A DNA stretch of 45,437 nucleotides from Pseudomonadota bacterium (GTDB lineage: Bacteria > Pseudomonadota > Gammaproteobacteria > Burkholderiales > Burkholderiaceae_E), in contig JAEWGX010000062.1 of the NCBI GenBank assembly GCA_023388075.1, positions 1 to 45,437 of the forward strand, read 5' to 3'. Below the pieces are notes generated by a model. It saw only the letters and a list, made by a program, of their open reading frames with translations. It was not told the DNA's origin and searched no databases. Of the stretch, positions 7,584 to 15,785 are shown one piece after another. Position 1 is the first letter of the stretch; each line of letters starts with the position of its first letter. The translations under genes and the position numbers were made by a program.

Positions 7584-8709
7584 CGGCCGCGATCGGCTCG
7601 CCGCGCGTCCGCGCTGCCGCCTCCCCGTCCCGGGGCACGGCCGCGTCGGCGGGCGGGTCCGTCTCCGGAGCGAGCCGCAGGCGCGCCACCACCGGCAAAT
7701 GATCGGAGCCGATGTCCGGCCCCCGCTCGGCCGTGACGAGTCGCCACGCATCGTTCGCGAGGACGTGATCGATCGGGATGCCCATCAGGCCGTGCCAGGC
7801 CTCGGGCCAGGTCGGCGACAGTCCCGTCGCCCGCCGCCAGCCGCGTCCCGTCGGCCCCGCGAAGGCGACCGACCAAGGCGTCGCGTTGAAGTCGCCGGCG
7901 ACTATCGCCCCATCGACGATCGTCCGGCCGGGTCGTCCCGGTGACGCGGGCGTCAGGCAATCGAGCACGCGATTGCGCTCCAGATGGTCGCCCACGGACT
8001 GCGGCGTCATCGGGTGGAAGCCGGCCAGGGAAATGCCCCGGCCACGCCAGGCCACCCTGGCGAGCAGAACGCCGACCCCCTGCCGGTCGCGCCACACGCT
8101 GGCGGTCTCGAGCGGATGGCGCGAAAGCACGGCAAGGCCGAAGGCGTCCGAGCGCGGCGCGAGGTAGCGGTGCGGATAGTCCTGCCAACCGGCACCTTCC
8201 AGCGCCCGCGCGAAACGGTGATTGATCTCGACGATGACGAGAATGTCCGGTCGGATCTCGTCGAGCCATGCCCGCAGCGGGGCCGGGTCACGGTTCCGGT
8301 AGTAGACGTTCGCGCTTGCGACCGCGAGCGACTCGCCCGCCTCGGCACGATTGGCGGCCGGTTCGAGCGGCGGCGCCGCGGAGAGCCACGGCAGCGGGAG
8401 CGCCAGCAGCAGAGTAGCCGAGCGCCGGCCTCCCAGCGCGACCGCCGCCACGACGCCGGCCGCCAGCAGGACAGTGAAAAGCCACTGCCAGTGCGCGGCA
8501 AGGTCCACCGCCCAGGCGAGGGCATCGCCGCGGCCGATCAGCGAGCGCGACAGCCAGGGCGAGACCAGCCCGCCGAGGCTCGCCGCAGCGACGGCGACAC
8601 AGGCCGCGCGCGCGTAGCGCACCACCGGGCTGCCCGACGCACGACGCGGTCGCGCTTCCGGGACGGACGGCACGCCGGACCACGAAGGGTTTACCGGTCC
8701 TTCAGGCAT
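7534..8709 (-). CDS. Membrane-anchored endonuclease/exonuclease/phosphatase family protein
   Basis: This 391-residue protein has three N-terminal hydrophobic segments (about 30-55, 65-95, 95-115) and then an EEP-fold domain. Visible motifs are SANVYYRNRDPAPLRAWL, DILVIVEIN (metal-binding Glu), GDFNATPWS (DxN motif), GIPIDHVLAN and the C-terminal GSDHLPVVARL catalytic SDH. It resembles YafD-type proteins of unknown substrate; phosphodiesterase or nuclease activity is predicted only from the fold. The ATG at 8709 overlaps the end of livF by 8 bases, so it is probably translated from the liv transcript. A GTG within PVVRYARA, about 30 residues in, is a possible alternative start. Confidence 0.75.
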   Translation of the reverse strand: MPEGPVNPSWSGVPSVPEARPRRASGSPVVRYARAACVAVAAASLGGLVSPWLSRSLIGRGDALAWAVDLAAHWQWLFTVLLAAGVVAAVALGGRRSATLLLALPLPWLSAAPPLEPAANRAEAGESLAVASANVYYRNRDPAPLRAWLDEIRPDILVIVEINHRFARALEGAGWQDYPHRYLAPRSDAFGLAVLSRHPLETASVWRDRQGVGVLLARVAWRGRGISLAGFHPMTPQSVGDHLERNRVLDCLTPASPGRPGRTIVDGAIVAGDFNATPWSVAFAGPTGRGWRRATGLSPTWPEAWHGLMGIPIDHVLANDAWRLVTAERGPDIGSDHLPVVARLRLAPETDPPADAAVPRDGEAAARTRGEPIAAVTSCLSRAPANARSGA

Positions 8710-9457
8710 CCGAACCCAGGTAGGCGTGGCGGATCGCCTCGGAGCGAGCGAGCTCCGTCGCCGTGCCCTGCGCCACCAGCGCGCCCCGCTCCATCACGTA
8801 GCCGCGGTCGGCCACCGCGAGCGCCTTGCGGACGTTCTGCTCGACGACGAGCACGGTGGTGCCCGCATCGGCGATCCGCCGGGCGATCGCCAGCAGCTCG
8901 TCCACCATCCGCGGGGCAAGGCCAAGCGAGGGCTCGTCCAGCAGGAGCAGCCGTGGCGCGCTCATCATCGCGCGCGCCACTGCCACCATCTGCTGCTCGC
9001 CGCCGCTCATGGTGCCGGCGAGCTGGCGCGCGCGTTCGCGCAGGCGCGGGAAGGCGGCGAAGACCTCCGCCATGCGACGGCGTCGCTCGGCGGCAGGCAC
9101 CAGCCAGCCGCCGAGCTCCAGGTTCTCGGCGACGGTCATCTGGCCGAAGAGCCGACGGCCCTCCGCCACGAGGCAGAGGCCGCGCGACACCGCCGTCACC
9201 GGCTCGGCCGGCGGGAGCGGGACGCCATCGAGCAGCACGGCTCCCTCCCGTGGCAGCAGCCCCGCGATCGCCCCGAGCAGGGTCGTCTTCCCCGCCCCGT
9301 TCGGGCCGAGGATGACCGTGAGGCCGGGCTCCGCTTGCAGGCTCAGGTCGCGCAGGACCAGGAAGCGTCCATAGCCGGCGGCGAGCCCGCGCACCTCGAG
9401 CCGCGCCCGCGCGCGCGGGTCGGCTGCGCCGGCAGTCGGCAAGTCCGCCGTGGTCAT
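8702..9457 (-). CDS. livF: Branched-chain amino acid/amide ABC transporter ATP-binding protein (LivF type)
   Basis: This 251-residue HAAT-family ATPase has Walker A LGPNGAGKTT near residue 50, signature MSGGEQQMVAVARAMM, Walker B LLLLDEPSLGLAP and the LivF-type H-loop VLVVEQNVRKAL. The start ATG at 9457 overlaps the livG stop as ATGA. It is the last transporter gene of a minus-strand livKHMGF operon. The N-terminal ~20 residues before ARLEVRGLAAGYGRF are an unusually long lead for LivF. The ligand of this transporter is not deducible; HAAT systems import branched-chain amino acids, amides, urea or aromatic acids. Confidence 0.88.
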   Translation of the reverse strand: MTTADLPTAGAADPRARARLEVRGLAAGYGRFLVLRDLSLQAEPGLTVILGPNGAGKTTLLGAIAGLLPREGAVLLDGVPLPPAEPVTAVSRGLCLVAEGRRLFGQMTVAENLELGGWLVPAAERRRRMAEVFAAFPRLRERARQLAGTMSGGEQQMVAVARAMMSAPRLLLLDEPSLGLAPRMVDELLAIARRIADAGTTVLVVEQNVRKALAVADRGYVMERGALVAQGTATELARSEAIRHAYLGSDA

Positions 9458-10233
9458 CCCGCGGCCTCCGTCACCTCGTCGCCGAGATAGGCCTCCACCA
9501 CCTCGGCGTTGGCGACCACCTCGGCGGGGGTGCCGTCGGCCAGCTTGCGCCCCTGGTGCAGGACGATGACCCGCTCCACGTGGCGCAGCAGGATACGGAC
9601 CGCATGCTCCACCCAGACGACACAGAGGCCGAGCTCGTCGCGCAGGCGCCGGATGAGCCGCGCGGTCGCCTCGATCTCGTTCTCCGTCAAGCCCGCGGCG
9701 ACCTCGTCCAGCAGCAGCAGCCGCGGCCGGGTGGCGAGCGCCATGGCGATCTCGAGAAGCCGCTGCTGCGACGGCGTGATGGCAGCGGCCGGCTGCTCCA
9801 CGCGGTCTGCCAGCCCGACGAGATCGAGGATCGCCGTCGCGTCGGGCAGCAGGGGTGGCGCTTCGCGGTCGCGGCCGGCGAACTCCAGGCCGAAGGCCAC
9901 GTTCTGCCCCACCGTCATCTCGCCGAAGACCCGCGGTGTCTGGAACGTCCTGGCCACGCCATGGCGGGTGAATACATGCGGGCGGCTGCCGGCGAGCGGC
10001 ATGCCCCGGATCGCCAGGTAACCGGCAGTGGGGCGGACGATGCCCGAGATCGCGTTGAAGAAGGTGGTCTTGCCCGCCCCGTTGGGGCCGATGATGCCCA
10101 CCAGCTCGCGCTGCGCCAGCGCGATGCTGACCGAATCGACCGCGAGCAGGCCGCCGAAGCGCACCGACAGCGCGCGCGTCTCGAGGAGAGCGGCCCCGGA
10201 CGACGAGCCGGTGGAGCGGGCCGACCGCGTCAT
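9454..10233 (-). CDS. livG: Branched-chain amino acid/amide ABC transporter ATP-binding protein (LivG type)
   Basis: This 259-residue ATPase has Walker A IGPNGAGKTTFFNAISG near residue 45 and the LivG-specific segment FTRHGVARTFQTPRVF. The signature region reads ITPSQQRLLEIAMAL instead of LSxGQ, and Walker B is LLLLDEVAAGL with Val where Pro usually stands. The H-loop is WVEHAVRILL. LivG proteins often have LSYGxQRxLEIARAL, so ITPSQQ is a noticeable deviation (the conserved Gly is replaced by Pro-Ser). The start ATG at 10233 lies 2 bases after the livM stop. It acts with LivF on the LivHM permeases. Confidence 0.87.
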   Translation of the reverse strand: MTRSARSTGSSSGAALLETRALSVRFGGLLAVDSVSIALAQRELVGIIGPNGAGKTTFFNAISGIVRPTAGYLAIRGMPLAGSRPHVFTRHGVARTFQTPRVFGEMTVGQNVAFGLEFAGRDREAPPLLPDATAILDLVGLADRVEQPAAAITPSQQRLLEIAMALATRPRLLLLDEVAAGLTENEIEATARLIRRLRDELGLCVVWVEHAVRILLRHVERVIVLHQGRKLADGTPAEVVANAEVVEAYLGDEVTEAAG

Positions 10234-10235
10234 GC

Positions 10236-11225
10236 TCAGGCCTGCGGCCCGCCGCGGTCGGCAGCGGCGCCATGGGACGCGCCGCGTCCGCTCCAACGCA
10301 GCGAGGCCAGCCCGTTCGGCAGATAGATGACGCACAGGATCAGGAGCAGGCCCAACGCCATCATGTAGACCTGCGGAAGCTGCAGCCGCAGCGCCTCGGA
10401 CACCAGCGTGAAGACGATCGCCGCCACCACCGGCCCCCATAGCGTCGCCGCGCCCCCGACCAGGGCGATCAGCACGGTCTGGAAGCCGATGAACGGGTTG
10501 AACACGCCGTGCGGCTCGATGTAGGTCCAGCGCACCGCCATCGCCGCCCCCACCGCCCCGGCGAACGCGGCGGTGAGGCAGAAGCCCATGATCTTGACGC
10601 GGCGCGTGTCGACGCCGAGCGTCTGCGCGCGCTGCTCGTCCGCGCCGATGCCGGTCAGCGCGAGGCCGAAGCGGCTGCCCCGCACGAGGATCGAGGCAGC
10701 GACCGCCAGGACTGCCAGGACGAGCACGGAAAGATAGACCGTCAGGTTGTCCGGCACCGTGAGGAGCACCCGCCCCACCGTGCCCGAGACGCTCTTCTCG
10801 ACGTAGGTGACGGCATGCAGGATCAGCTCGGACATGCCGAAGGTGAGCATCGCGAAATACGTGCCGCGCAGGTGGAGCACCGCGGCGCCCACCAGGAGCG
10901 CGAGCAAGGTGGCGAGCGCGGCACCCGCAAGGAGCACCGCCGCCCATGGCCAGTCACCGAGGAGCAGCGCGCTGGTGTAGGCACCCACCCCGAAGAACGC
11001 GGACGTGGCGAGCGAGAGATAGCGGCTGCTCCCGCAGAAAAGGGCCCAGCTCGAAGCCAGCACGACGTACATCAGGCAGGTCATCGCCAGCGACACCGAG
11101 AAGTCGCTCAGCAGGAACGGCAGCGCGAGCGCTGCGGCGCCGAGCACGGCGAGGACCAGCCAGTCACGCGAGCGGCGCCCGGCCCTCCGGCTCCCCGCAG
11201 TGTCGTCCGTAGACGCCGCGTTCAT
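10236..11225 (-). CDS. livM: Branched-chain amino acid/amide ABC transporter permease (LivM type)
   Basis: This 329-residue permease has roughly nine hydrophobic helices. The LivM pattern is clear: LFCGSSRYLSLATSAFFGVGAYTSALLL near 65-90, LRGTYFAMLTFGMSELI, and the late GGAATLWGPVVAAIVFT block. The ATG at 11225 overlaps the livH stop as ATGA. About 25 hydrophilic residues precede the first helix, and a C-terminal tail with RWSGRGASHG extends past the last helix. Confidence 0.88.
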   Translation of the reverse strand: MNAASTDDTAGSRRAGRRSRDWLVLAVLGAAALALPFLLSDFSVSLAMTCLMYVVLASSWALFCGSSRYLSLATSAFFGVGAYTSALLLGDWPWAAVLLAGAALATLLALLVGAAVLHLRGTYFAMLTFGMSELILHAVTYVEKSVSGTVGRVLLTVPDNLTVYLSVLVLAVLAVAASILVRGSRFGLALTGIGADEQRAQTLGVDTRRVKIMGFCLTAAFAGAVGAAMAVRWTYIEPHGVFNPFIGFQTVLIALVGGAATLWGPVVAAIVFTLVSEALRLQLPQVYMMALGLLLILCVIYLPNGLASLRWSGRGASHGAAADRGGPQA

Positions 11226-12097
11226 CGCGCGAACAGCCCGTTGGGCCGCCACAGCAGCACCAGGATGAAGACGCTGTAGGACAGGAGCATCTTGAGCGAC
11301 GGGCTGGTGAAGTGCATCCCGAGCGCCTCCACCACGCCGAGCAGCAGGCCGCCCAAAAGCGCCCCGTGCATGCTGCCGAAGCCGCCCAGGGTGATCACGA
11401 TCAGCGCCGTGATGGTGTACGGCGCACCCATCGACGGAGAGATCGTGTACATCATCGAGAGCAGGCAACCCGCCACGCCGGCCAGGCCGAGGCCGACCCC
11501 GAACATTGCCGGATGCAGCCGCCGGGCGTCGATGCCCACGAGCTGGGCGCCGACCGGGGACTGCATCAGCGCCCGCACGCCCTTGCCGAGCAGCGTGAAT
11601 CGCATGAGCGCGATCAGCGCAAGGCTGAGAACCAGCGCAAGCGCGAGCACCAGCAGCTTGTTGCCGGCGAACTGGCTTGGGCCGACCGCCACCGGCGCGG
11701 TGAGGTAGTCGTAGCCGCGCAGATCCGCGCCCCAGGCGAACGAGACGGCGCCCTGCACCAGGAACATCATGCCGAAGCTCACCATCAGGCCGCGCGCCTC
11801 GAAGACGTCGAGATTGGGCGACTCCGCCGCGAGCCGGCGATAGCACAGGCGGTGGATGGCACGGCCGGCGACGAACAGCACGACGAAGGACAACGGCAGC
11901 ATCAGCAACGGCGACAGTCCCCAGGCGGCCTGCGCCGCCCAGGTCAGATAGGCGCCCAGCACCAGGAACTCGCCATGGGCGATGTTGAGCACGCGCATGA
12001 GGCCGTACTGCAGGTTGAGCCCCAGCGCGACCAGCGCGTAGATCCCTCCGGTGATCACGCCGGATGCGATCAGCTCGAACCAGGCGGTCAGCGACAC
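11222..12097 (-). CDS. livH: Branched-chain amino acid/amide ABC transporter permease (LivH type)
   Basis: This 291-residue permease has about eight hydrophobic helices and the LivH blocks GGIYALVALGLNLQYGLMRVLNIAHGEFLVLGAY and GGFGSMHGALLGGLLLGVVEALG, which includes the EAA-like loop. The frame is open far upstream, but the homologous region begins at GTG 12097 (MSLTAWFELIASG), giving the usual LivH length. The ribosome site is weak (ACGGGGCGG), so translation may depend on the upstream gene, 61 bases away. The stop overlaps livM as ATGA. Confidence 0.87.
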   Translation of the reverse strand: MSLTAWFELIASGVITGGIYALVALGLNLQYGLMRVLNIAHGEFLVLGAYLTWAAQAAWGLSPLLMLPLSFVVLFVAGRAIHRLCYRRLAAESPNLDVFEARGLMVSFGMMFLVQGAVSFAWGADLRGYDYLTAPVAVGPSQFAGNKLLVLALALVLSLALIALMRFTLLGKGVRALMQSPVGAQLVGIDARRLHPAMFGVGLGLAGVAGCLLSMMYTISPSMGAPYTITALIVITLGGFGSMHGALLGGLLLGVVEALGMHFTSPSLKMLLSYSVFILVLLWRPNGLFAR

Positions 12098-12158
12098 CGG
12101 CGCCGCCCCGTCGAGGGGCCGGTGCCGGACGCAGGCCGCCGCGCGGCCGCGGCCGTGG

Positions 12159-13406
12159 TCACTTCCAGGCCGGCTTCGGCACCACGGGCTGCGCCGTCGC
12201 GAGCGACTTGGGCCACACCACCTCGAACTCCCCGGCCTGCCACTGGCCAACCGACCCCGGGATGCTGGCGTTCTCGCTGCCCTCGAACCGGATCGGACCG
12301 ATGATGGTCTGGTGCTCGTTGCGGGCCACGTGGTCGCGGATCGCCTTGCGATCCAGCCCGACCTTCTCCACGGCCTGCGTGAGGATCTCGAGCCCGGCCC
12401 AGCAGTGGCCACTCGCCCAGCGGTCCGGCTCCTTGCCGTCGAACTTCGCCTTGTGCGCGTCGAAGTAGGCCTTCGCCCCCGGGCTCGTCTTGGCGTTCCA
12501 GGAGCCCATGCCCATGACGCTCTCGGCGCTCTCGCCGATCACGTTGCGGTAGAGCTGGAACGCGGTGCCGACCGAGGCGTAGAAGATCTTCGGATTGAAG
12601 GCGATCTCCTTGGACTGACGCGAGGCGAGGATGGTGTCGGGCGGATAGGTGATGCCGATGAAGGCGTCCGGGTTCTGGTCCTTGATCGCCCGCAGCACCG
12701 GCGAGAGATCCTTCACGCCCAGCGGATAGCTCTTGCGCTCCACCACCTCGATGCTCGTCTTCTTGAGCGCACCGTTCAACGCGGCGAAGTTCTCCAGGCC
12801 GAACAGGTCGTCCATGTAGAGGATGGCGATGCGCTTGACGCCTTGCGCCTGAAGCATGTCCACCAGGGCCCCCATCATGCGGTCCGGCTGCTGCAGCAGC
12901 GAGAAGAAGTACGGCAGGTTCATGTCGACCAGCTTGCGCGACAGCGCCGTGGGCGCCAGCATCGGATAGCCGAACCGGTTGGCAAGCGGCGCCAGCGCGA
13001 AGTTCGCGTTGGACCCCCAGGGCGGCAGGATCAGATCCACCTTGTCGCTGCCCATCAGCTTCTCGTAGGTGCGGATGCAGGTCTCCATTTCGCTGCGGTC
13101 GTCGAAGGAGACCAGCTCGATGCGGCGCCGCGAGCCCTTGACGCTGAGGCCCCCTGCGGCATTCTGCTGCTCCGCCCACATCAGGTAGTTCGGCTCCTGG
13201 CTGACCTGCGCCCCGCCAGCCCAGGGGCCGGTGCGGGCGATGGCGTATCCCACGCGCACCGGCGCTTCGGACCGCTGCGCGATCGCCGGCATGGCGAGGC
13301 CGGCGCCGGCCGCGGCGAGGCCTTGCGCGACGCGCCGGCGCGGCGCTGAAGCCAGGGTATTGCGGGTGCCGCTCCGCCGGGCCGACACCTTCTCGTCATG
13401 GCTCAT
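12159..13406 (-). CDS. ABC transporter periplasmic substrate-binding protein (LivK/AmiC type)
   Basis: This 415-residue type-I periplasmic binding protein of the Peripla_BP_6 family would capture the ligand for the downstream LivHMGF proteins. The export signal contains three arginines (R23-R25) before a short alanine/glycine core ending MPAIAQ near 43, so it looks Tat-like rather than Sec. The mature part has the receptor pattern RVGYAIARTGPWAGGAQVSQEPNYLMWAEQQNAAGG, FDDRSEMETCIRTYEKLM, and PPWGSNANFALAPLANRFGYPML. The start at 13406 follows an excellent AGGAGGAG site; a longer frame to 13457 lacks one. The long linker and PWGSNAN block differ from typical leucine-binding LivK, so the ligand may be an aromatic acid or amide. 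No gene symbol is assigned. Confidence 0.85.
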   Translation of the reverse strand: MSHDEKVSARRSGTRNTLASAPRRRVAQGLAAAGAGLAMPAIAQRSEAPVRVGYAIARTGPWAGGAQVSQEPNYLMWAEQQNAAGGLSVKGSRRRIELVSFDDRSEMETCIRTYEKLMGSDKVDLILPPWGSNANFALAPLANRFGYPMLAPTALSRKLVDMNLPYFFSLLQQPDRMMGALVDMLQAQGVKRIAILYMDDLFGLENFAALNGALKKTSIEVVERKSYPLGVKDLSPVLRAIKDQNPDAFIGITYPPDTILASRQSKEIAFNPKIFYASVGTAFQLYRNVIGESAESVMGMGSWNAKTSPGAKAYFDAHKAKFDGKEPDRWASGHCWAGLEILTQAVEKVGLDRKAIRDHVARNEHQTIIGPIRFEGSENASIPGSVGQWQAGEFEVVWPKSLATAQPVVPKPAWK

Positions 13407-13537
13407 GCCTGTCTCCTCCTGGGTTGATCGATCGTCGACCGTGAGGATTGTAGGCATGCCGCGGCTGCGGCGGTGGACTGCCGGTGCCGGCGCGCGGCAG
13501 GGGTGCGGAATGGCTGGGGTTTCCCCCTAGAACGCTG

Positions 13538-13999
13538 TCACGGCCAGAGCCGCGCCTGCACCAGCCGGGCGTCCTCGCGGGGGCTCGCGGCGCCGTGCCG
13601 GGTCAGCAGCCGGCTCATCGCCTCGGCCACCCGGGCGCTTTGGTGACGCTGCGCCAGGTCGAGCGGCCGCTGCGACGCGCCGCATTCCACGTTCGCGTCG
13701 GCACCGAGCGCGAGCAGCTCGTCCATCACCGCCACCGCGCCGCCGAAGGCCGCCGCGCAGAGCGGCGTGAAATAGGAGGGTGCCATCCCGGGCAGGCCGC
13801 CCCAGGGCAGCGGCTGGTCGATCCCGACTTCGCCCGCCCGGATCTGGGCGAGCAGCGGCCCGCCGTCACGATCGACGACGAGCTTTTCGATGGGAGACAG
13901 CGACGAGCAGCCGGCAATGCCGGCCACGATCGCCGCGACGATCGCGACGTCGCCGGCAAGGCGGCGCAGACGCCATGGGTGGATCTTTCGCTGGTTCAT
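13538..13999 (-). CDS. Ankyrin-repeat-like lipoprotein
   Basis: This 153-residue protein has a signal sequence with a lipobox ending AIVAGIAGC (C31 as lipidated residue). About two ankyrin-like units follow: PSYFTPLCAAAFGGAVAVMDELLALGADANVECG, and QRPLDLAQRHQSARVAEAMSRLLTRHGA. It is likely a small outer-membrane or periplasmic lipoprotein for protein-protein contact. The ATG at 13999 gives the best signal peptide; an upstream ATG at 14062 would add 21 residues without benefit. It lies 102 bases after the ACMS decarboxylase gene in the same direction and may be read through from it. I see no specific functional tie to the catabolic genes. Confidence 0.7.
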   Translation of the reverse strand: MNQRKIHPWRLRRLAGDVAIVAAIVAGIAGCSSLSPIEKLVVDRDGGPLLAQIRAGEVGIDQPLPWGGLPGMAPSYFTPLCAAAFGGAVAVMDELLALGADANVECGASQRPLDLAQRHQSARVAEAMSRLLTRHGAASPREDARLVQARLWP

Positions 14000-14101
14000 C
14001 GAAGCCGCGCCTGGTGTCCTCTCCACCGTGATCTTGCGCGGCCGGGCCGGCCGCTGCCGCACGCGGCCGACCGGCGGTCAGGGACGGATTTCGGATGGCG
14101 T

Positions 14102-15130
14102 TCAGGCGGCCGCGCGGGTGCCTTCGCGCTCTGGCTGGCGCAGGCCGAAGAACGCCTGCGCGTTGCCGGCCAGGATCGCCGCCTTCTGCGCCGGGTCCAG
14201 CCAGGGGCTGTCCGCCACCAGCGAACCGATGCGCTGCTCGCCGAGCGGAAACGGATAGTCCGAGCCGAGCATGATCCGCTCCGGACCCATCACCTCCGCC
14301 AGCAGGCGCAGCGCGCGCTGATCGAACACCGCGCTGTCCACGTGGAACCGGTCGACGTAGGACGACGGCGGCCGCGGACAATCCTCGCGCACGATGTCGC
14401 GGCACTGCCAGGCGTTCTCGGCGCGCCCGAGCAGAAACGCGAAGCTGCCGCCGCCGTGCGCGAAGCAGAGACGCAACGTCCGCGGGATGCGCTCGAACGC
14501 GCCGGAGAGGATGAGCGAGAGGATCCCGAGCTGCGTCTCCGCGGGCATCGCCACCAGCCACGGCAGCATCCATTTCTTCATGCGGCCGTCGGTCATCATG
14601 TCCCAGGGATGCACCAGCACCGGAATGCCGTCGTTGGCGCAATGCGTGAGGAAGTCGACCAGGTGCGCGTCGTCCAGGTCGCGCTTGTCCAGGTGGTTGC
14701 CGATCTGCACGCCGACGTGGCCGTCGACCTTCGCCCGCGACGCCTCGCGGCAGGCAAGGTCCAGGTCCTGCAGCGGCACCTGGGCGAGCGCCTTCAGCCG
14801 GGCCGGCGCATGGCTGCAGTGCTCGAGCGCGAGATCGTTCATGCGCCGCGCCCAGGTGGCGGTGCGCCGCGCGTCGTACGCGTACCCGAAGAGGATCGGG
14901 GTTGCGCACACCACCTGGATGTCGACCCCCTGCTGGTCCATCTCCGCCACCCGCTCGGCCGGATCCCACAGGACCCGGTAGACCGGCCGGAACGGCTTGT
15001 CCGCCACCATGATCTGGCCGCGGCGGCCGTCCGGCTCGATGGCGAGCCAGGGCGCCCGCGCGGCGTCCAGGGCCGCGGCTTCCTCCCGCGTGACCTGCGG
15101 AAAGAAGTGGGCATGCATGTCGATCTTCAT
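14102..15130 (-). CDS. nbaD: 2-amino-3-carboxymuconate-6-semialdehyde decarboxylase (ACMSD)
   Basis: This 342-residue enzyme of the amidohydrolase superfamily decarboxylates ACMS to 2-aminomuconate semialdehyde in the kynurenine/3-hydroxyanthranilate (and 2-nitrobenzoate) pathways. The Zn-binding motif MKIDMHAHFF gives H6 and H8. PVLVHPWDMMTDGRM supplies the third histidine, HGGGSFAFLLGR follows, and MLGSDYPFPLGEQ contains the catalytic Asp. The length matches ACMSD (~335). The start at 15130 begins exactly at the conserved MKIDMHAH. It lies 26 bases after the dioxygenase gene that makes its substrate, so the two are one operon. The rest of the lower pathway is absent except perhaps the hydratase at 17874. 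Confidence 0.9.
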   Translation of the reverse strand: MKIDMHAHFFPQVTREEAAALDAARAPWLAIEPDGRRGQIMVADKPFRPVYRVLWDPAERVAEMDQQGVDIQVVCATPILFGYAYDARRTATWARRMNDLALEHCSHAPARLKALAQVPLQDLDLACREASRAKVDGHVGVQIGNHLDKRDLDDAHLVDFLTHCANDGIPVLVHPWDMMTDGRMKKWMLPWLVAMPAETQLGILSLILSGAFERIPRTLRLCFAHGGGSFAFLLGRAENAWQCRDIVREDCPRPPSSYVDRFHVDSAVFDQRALRLLAEVMGPERIMLGSDYPFPLGEQRIGSLVADSPWLDPAQKAAILAGNAQAFFGLRQPEREGTRAAA

Positions 15131-15156
15131 GTCCGTTCCCGTGGCGGCGATCGCAT

Positions 15157-15753
15157 TCAGGCTTTTCGCCCGGGATGCACCTTCCCGCAGTTGTGGCAGC
15201 GCCGCTTGTCCTCGCTCCCGTAGAACGCCTCGAAGAGCGGCGGCAGGTCGGTGACGATGCTCTGCAGCTGCACCTCGGCCCGATGGACGAGCTGCCCGCA
15301 GCCGCCGGGCTGGTCGCAGTACCACTCGAAGCCGTCCTTCACCCCCGCGGGACGCTGGCGCTCGATCACGAGGCAGACGCTGCCCTCCTCCGGCCGCTGC
15401 GGCGAATGGCGCACATGCGGCGGCAGCAGGAAGATCGCGCCCTCCTTCAGCGGCACCGTCTCGCGCCGTCCGTCGATCCAGAGGTTGAGGCAGGCGTTGC
15501 CGCGCATCTGGTAGAAGAACTCCTCGTACGGATCGTCGTGGTAGTCCGTGCGCTGGTTCGGCCCGCCCACCACGGTCACGATGAAGTCGCTGTCCTGCCA
15601 GATCTGCTGGTTCCCCACCGGCGGGCGCAGCAGGTGCGCGTGCTCGTCGATCCACTGCTGGAAATCGAAGGGCGGTCCGTAGGCAAGCGCCGGCACCGCC
15701 CGGGCCGGCGCTTTCGTCGCGTCGTTCACCACCCGCTCCTTCTCGGCTGCCAT
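15157..15753 (-). CDS. nbaC: 3-hydroxyanthranilate 3,4-dioxygenase
   Basis: This 198-residue cupin dioxygenase opens 3-hydroxyanthranilate to ACMS, the substrate of the next gene. By alignment with the Cupriavidus enzyme, the Fe ligands are H72, E78 and H116 (in DYHDDPYEEFFYQ and PPHVRHSPQR), and the substrate-binding arginines are R68 and R120. The C-terminal rubredoxin-like iron site is present but altered. The first knuckle is C146-x5-C152 (CDQPGGC) instead of C-x2-C, and the second is normal, C186-x2-C189 (CHNC). The start is ATG at 15753; the ribosome site is weak. It heads a short minus-strand operon divergent from the HAD gene. Confidence 0.92.
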   Translation of the reverse strand: MAAEKERVVNDATKAPARAVPALAYGPPFDFQQWIDEHAHLLRPPVGNQQIWQDSDFIVTVVGGPNQRTDYHDDPYEEFFYQMRGNACLNLWIDGRRETVPLKEGAIFLLPPHVRHSPQRPEEGSVCLVIERQRPAGVKDGFEWYCDQPGGCGQLVHRAEVQLQSIVTDLPPLFEAFYGSEDKRRCHNCGKVHPGRKA

Positions 15754-15772
15754 GGCCCGATTCTGGCACACA

Positions 15773-15778
15773 TACAAT
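15773..15778 (+). promoter_or_regulatory. Candidate -10 element for a possibly leaderless HAD-family gene
   Basis: TACAAT matches the sigma-70 -10 consensus in five of six positions. It lies only 7 bases before the ATG at 15786, so transcription would start at or next to the start codon. No clear -35 is visible and no ribosome site fits before the ATG, which agrees with a leaderless message. Confidence 0.35.
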
Positions 15779-15785
15779 CAAGTCC

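Noticed and set aside
15765..15781. TGGCAC as a sigma-54 -24 element between the dioxygenase and HAD genes
   Set aside because: The -12 part is CAATC rather than TTGCA, so only half of the pattern is present; TACAAT as a sigma-70 -10 explains it better.
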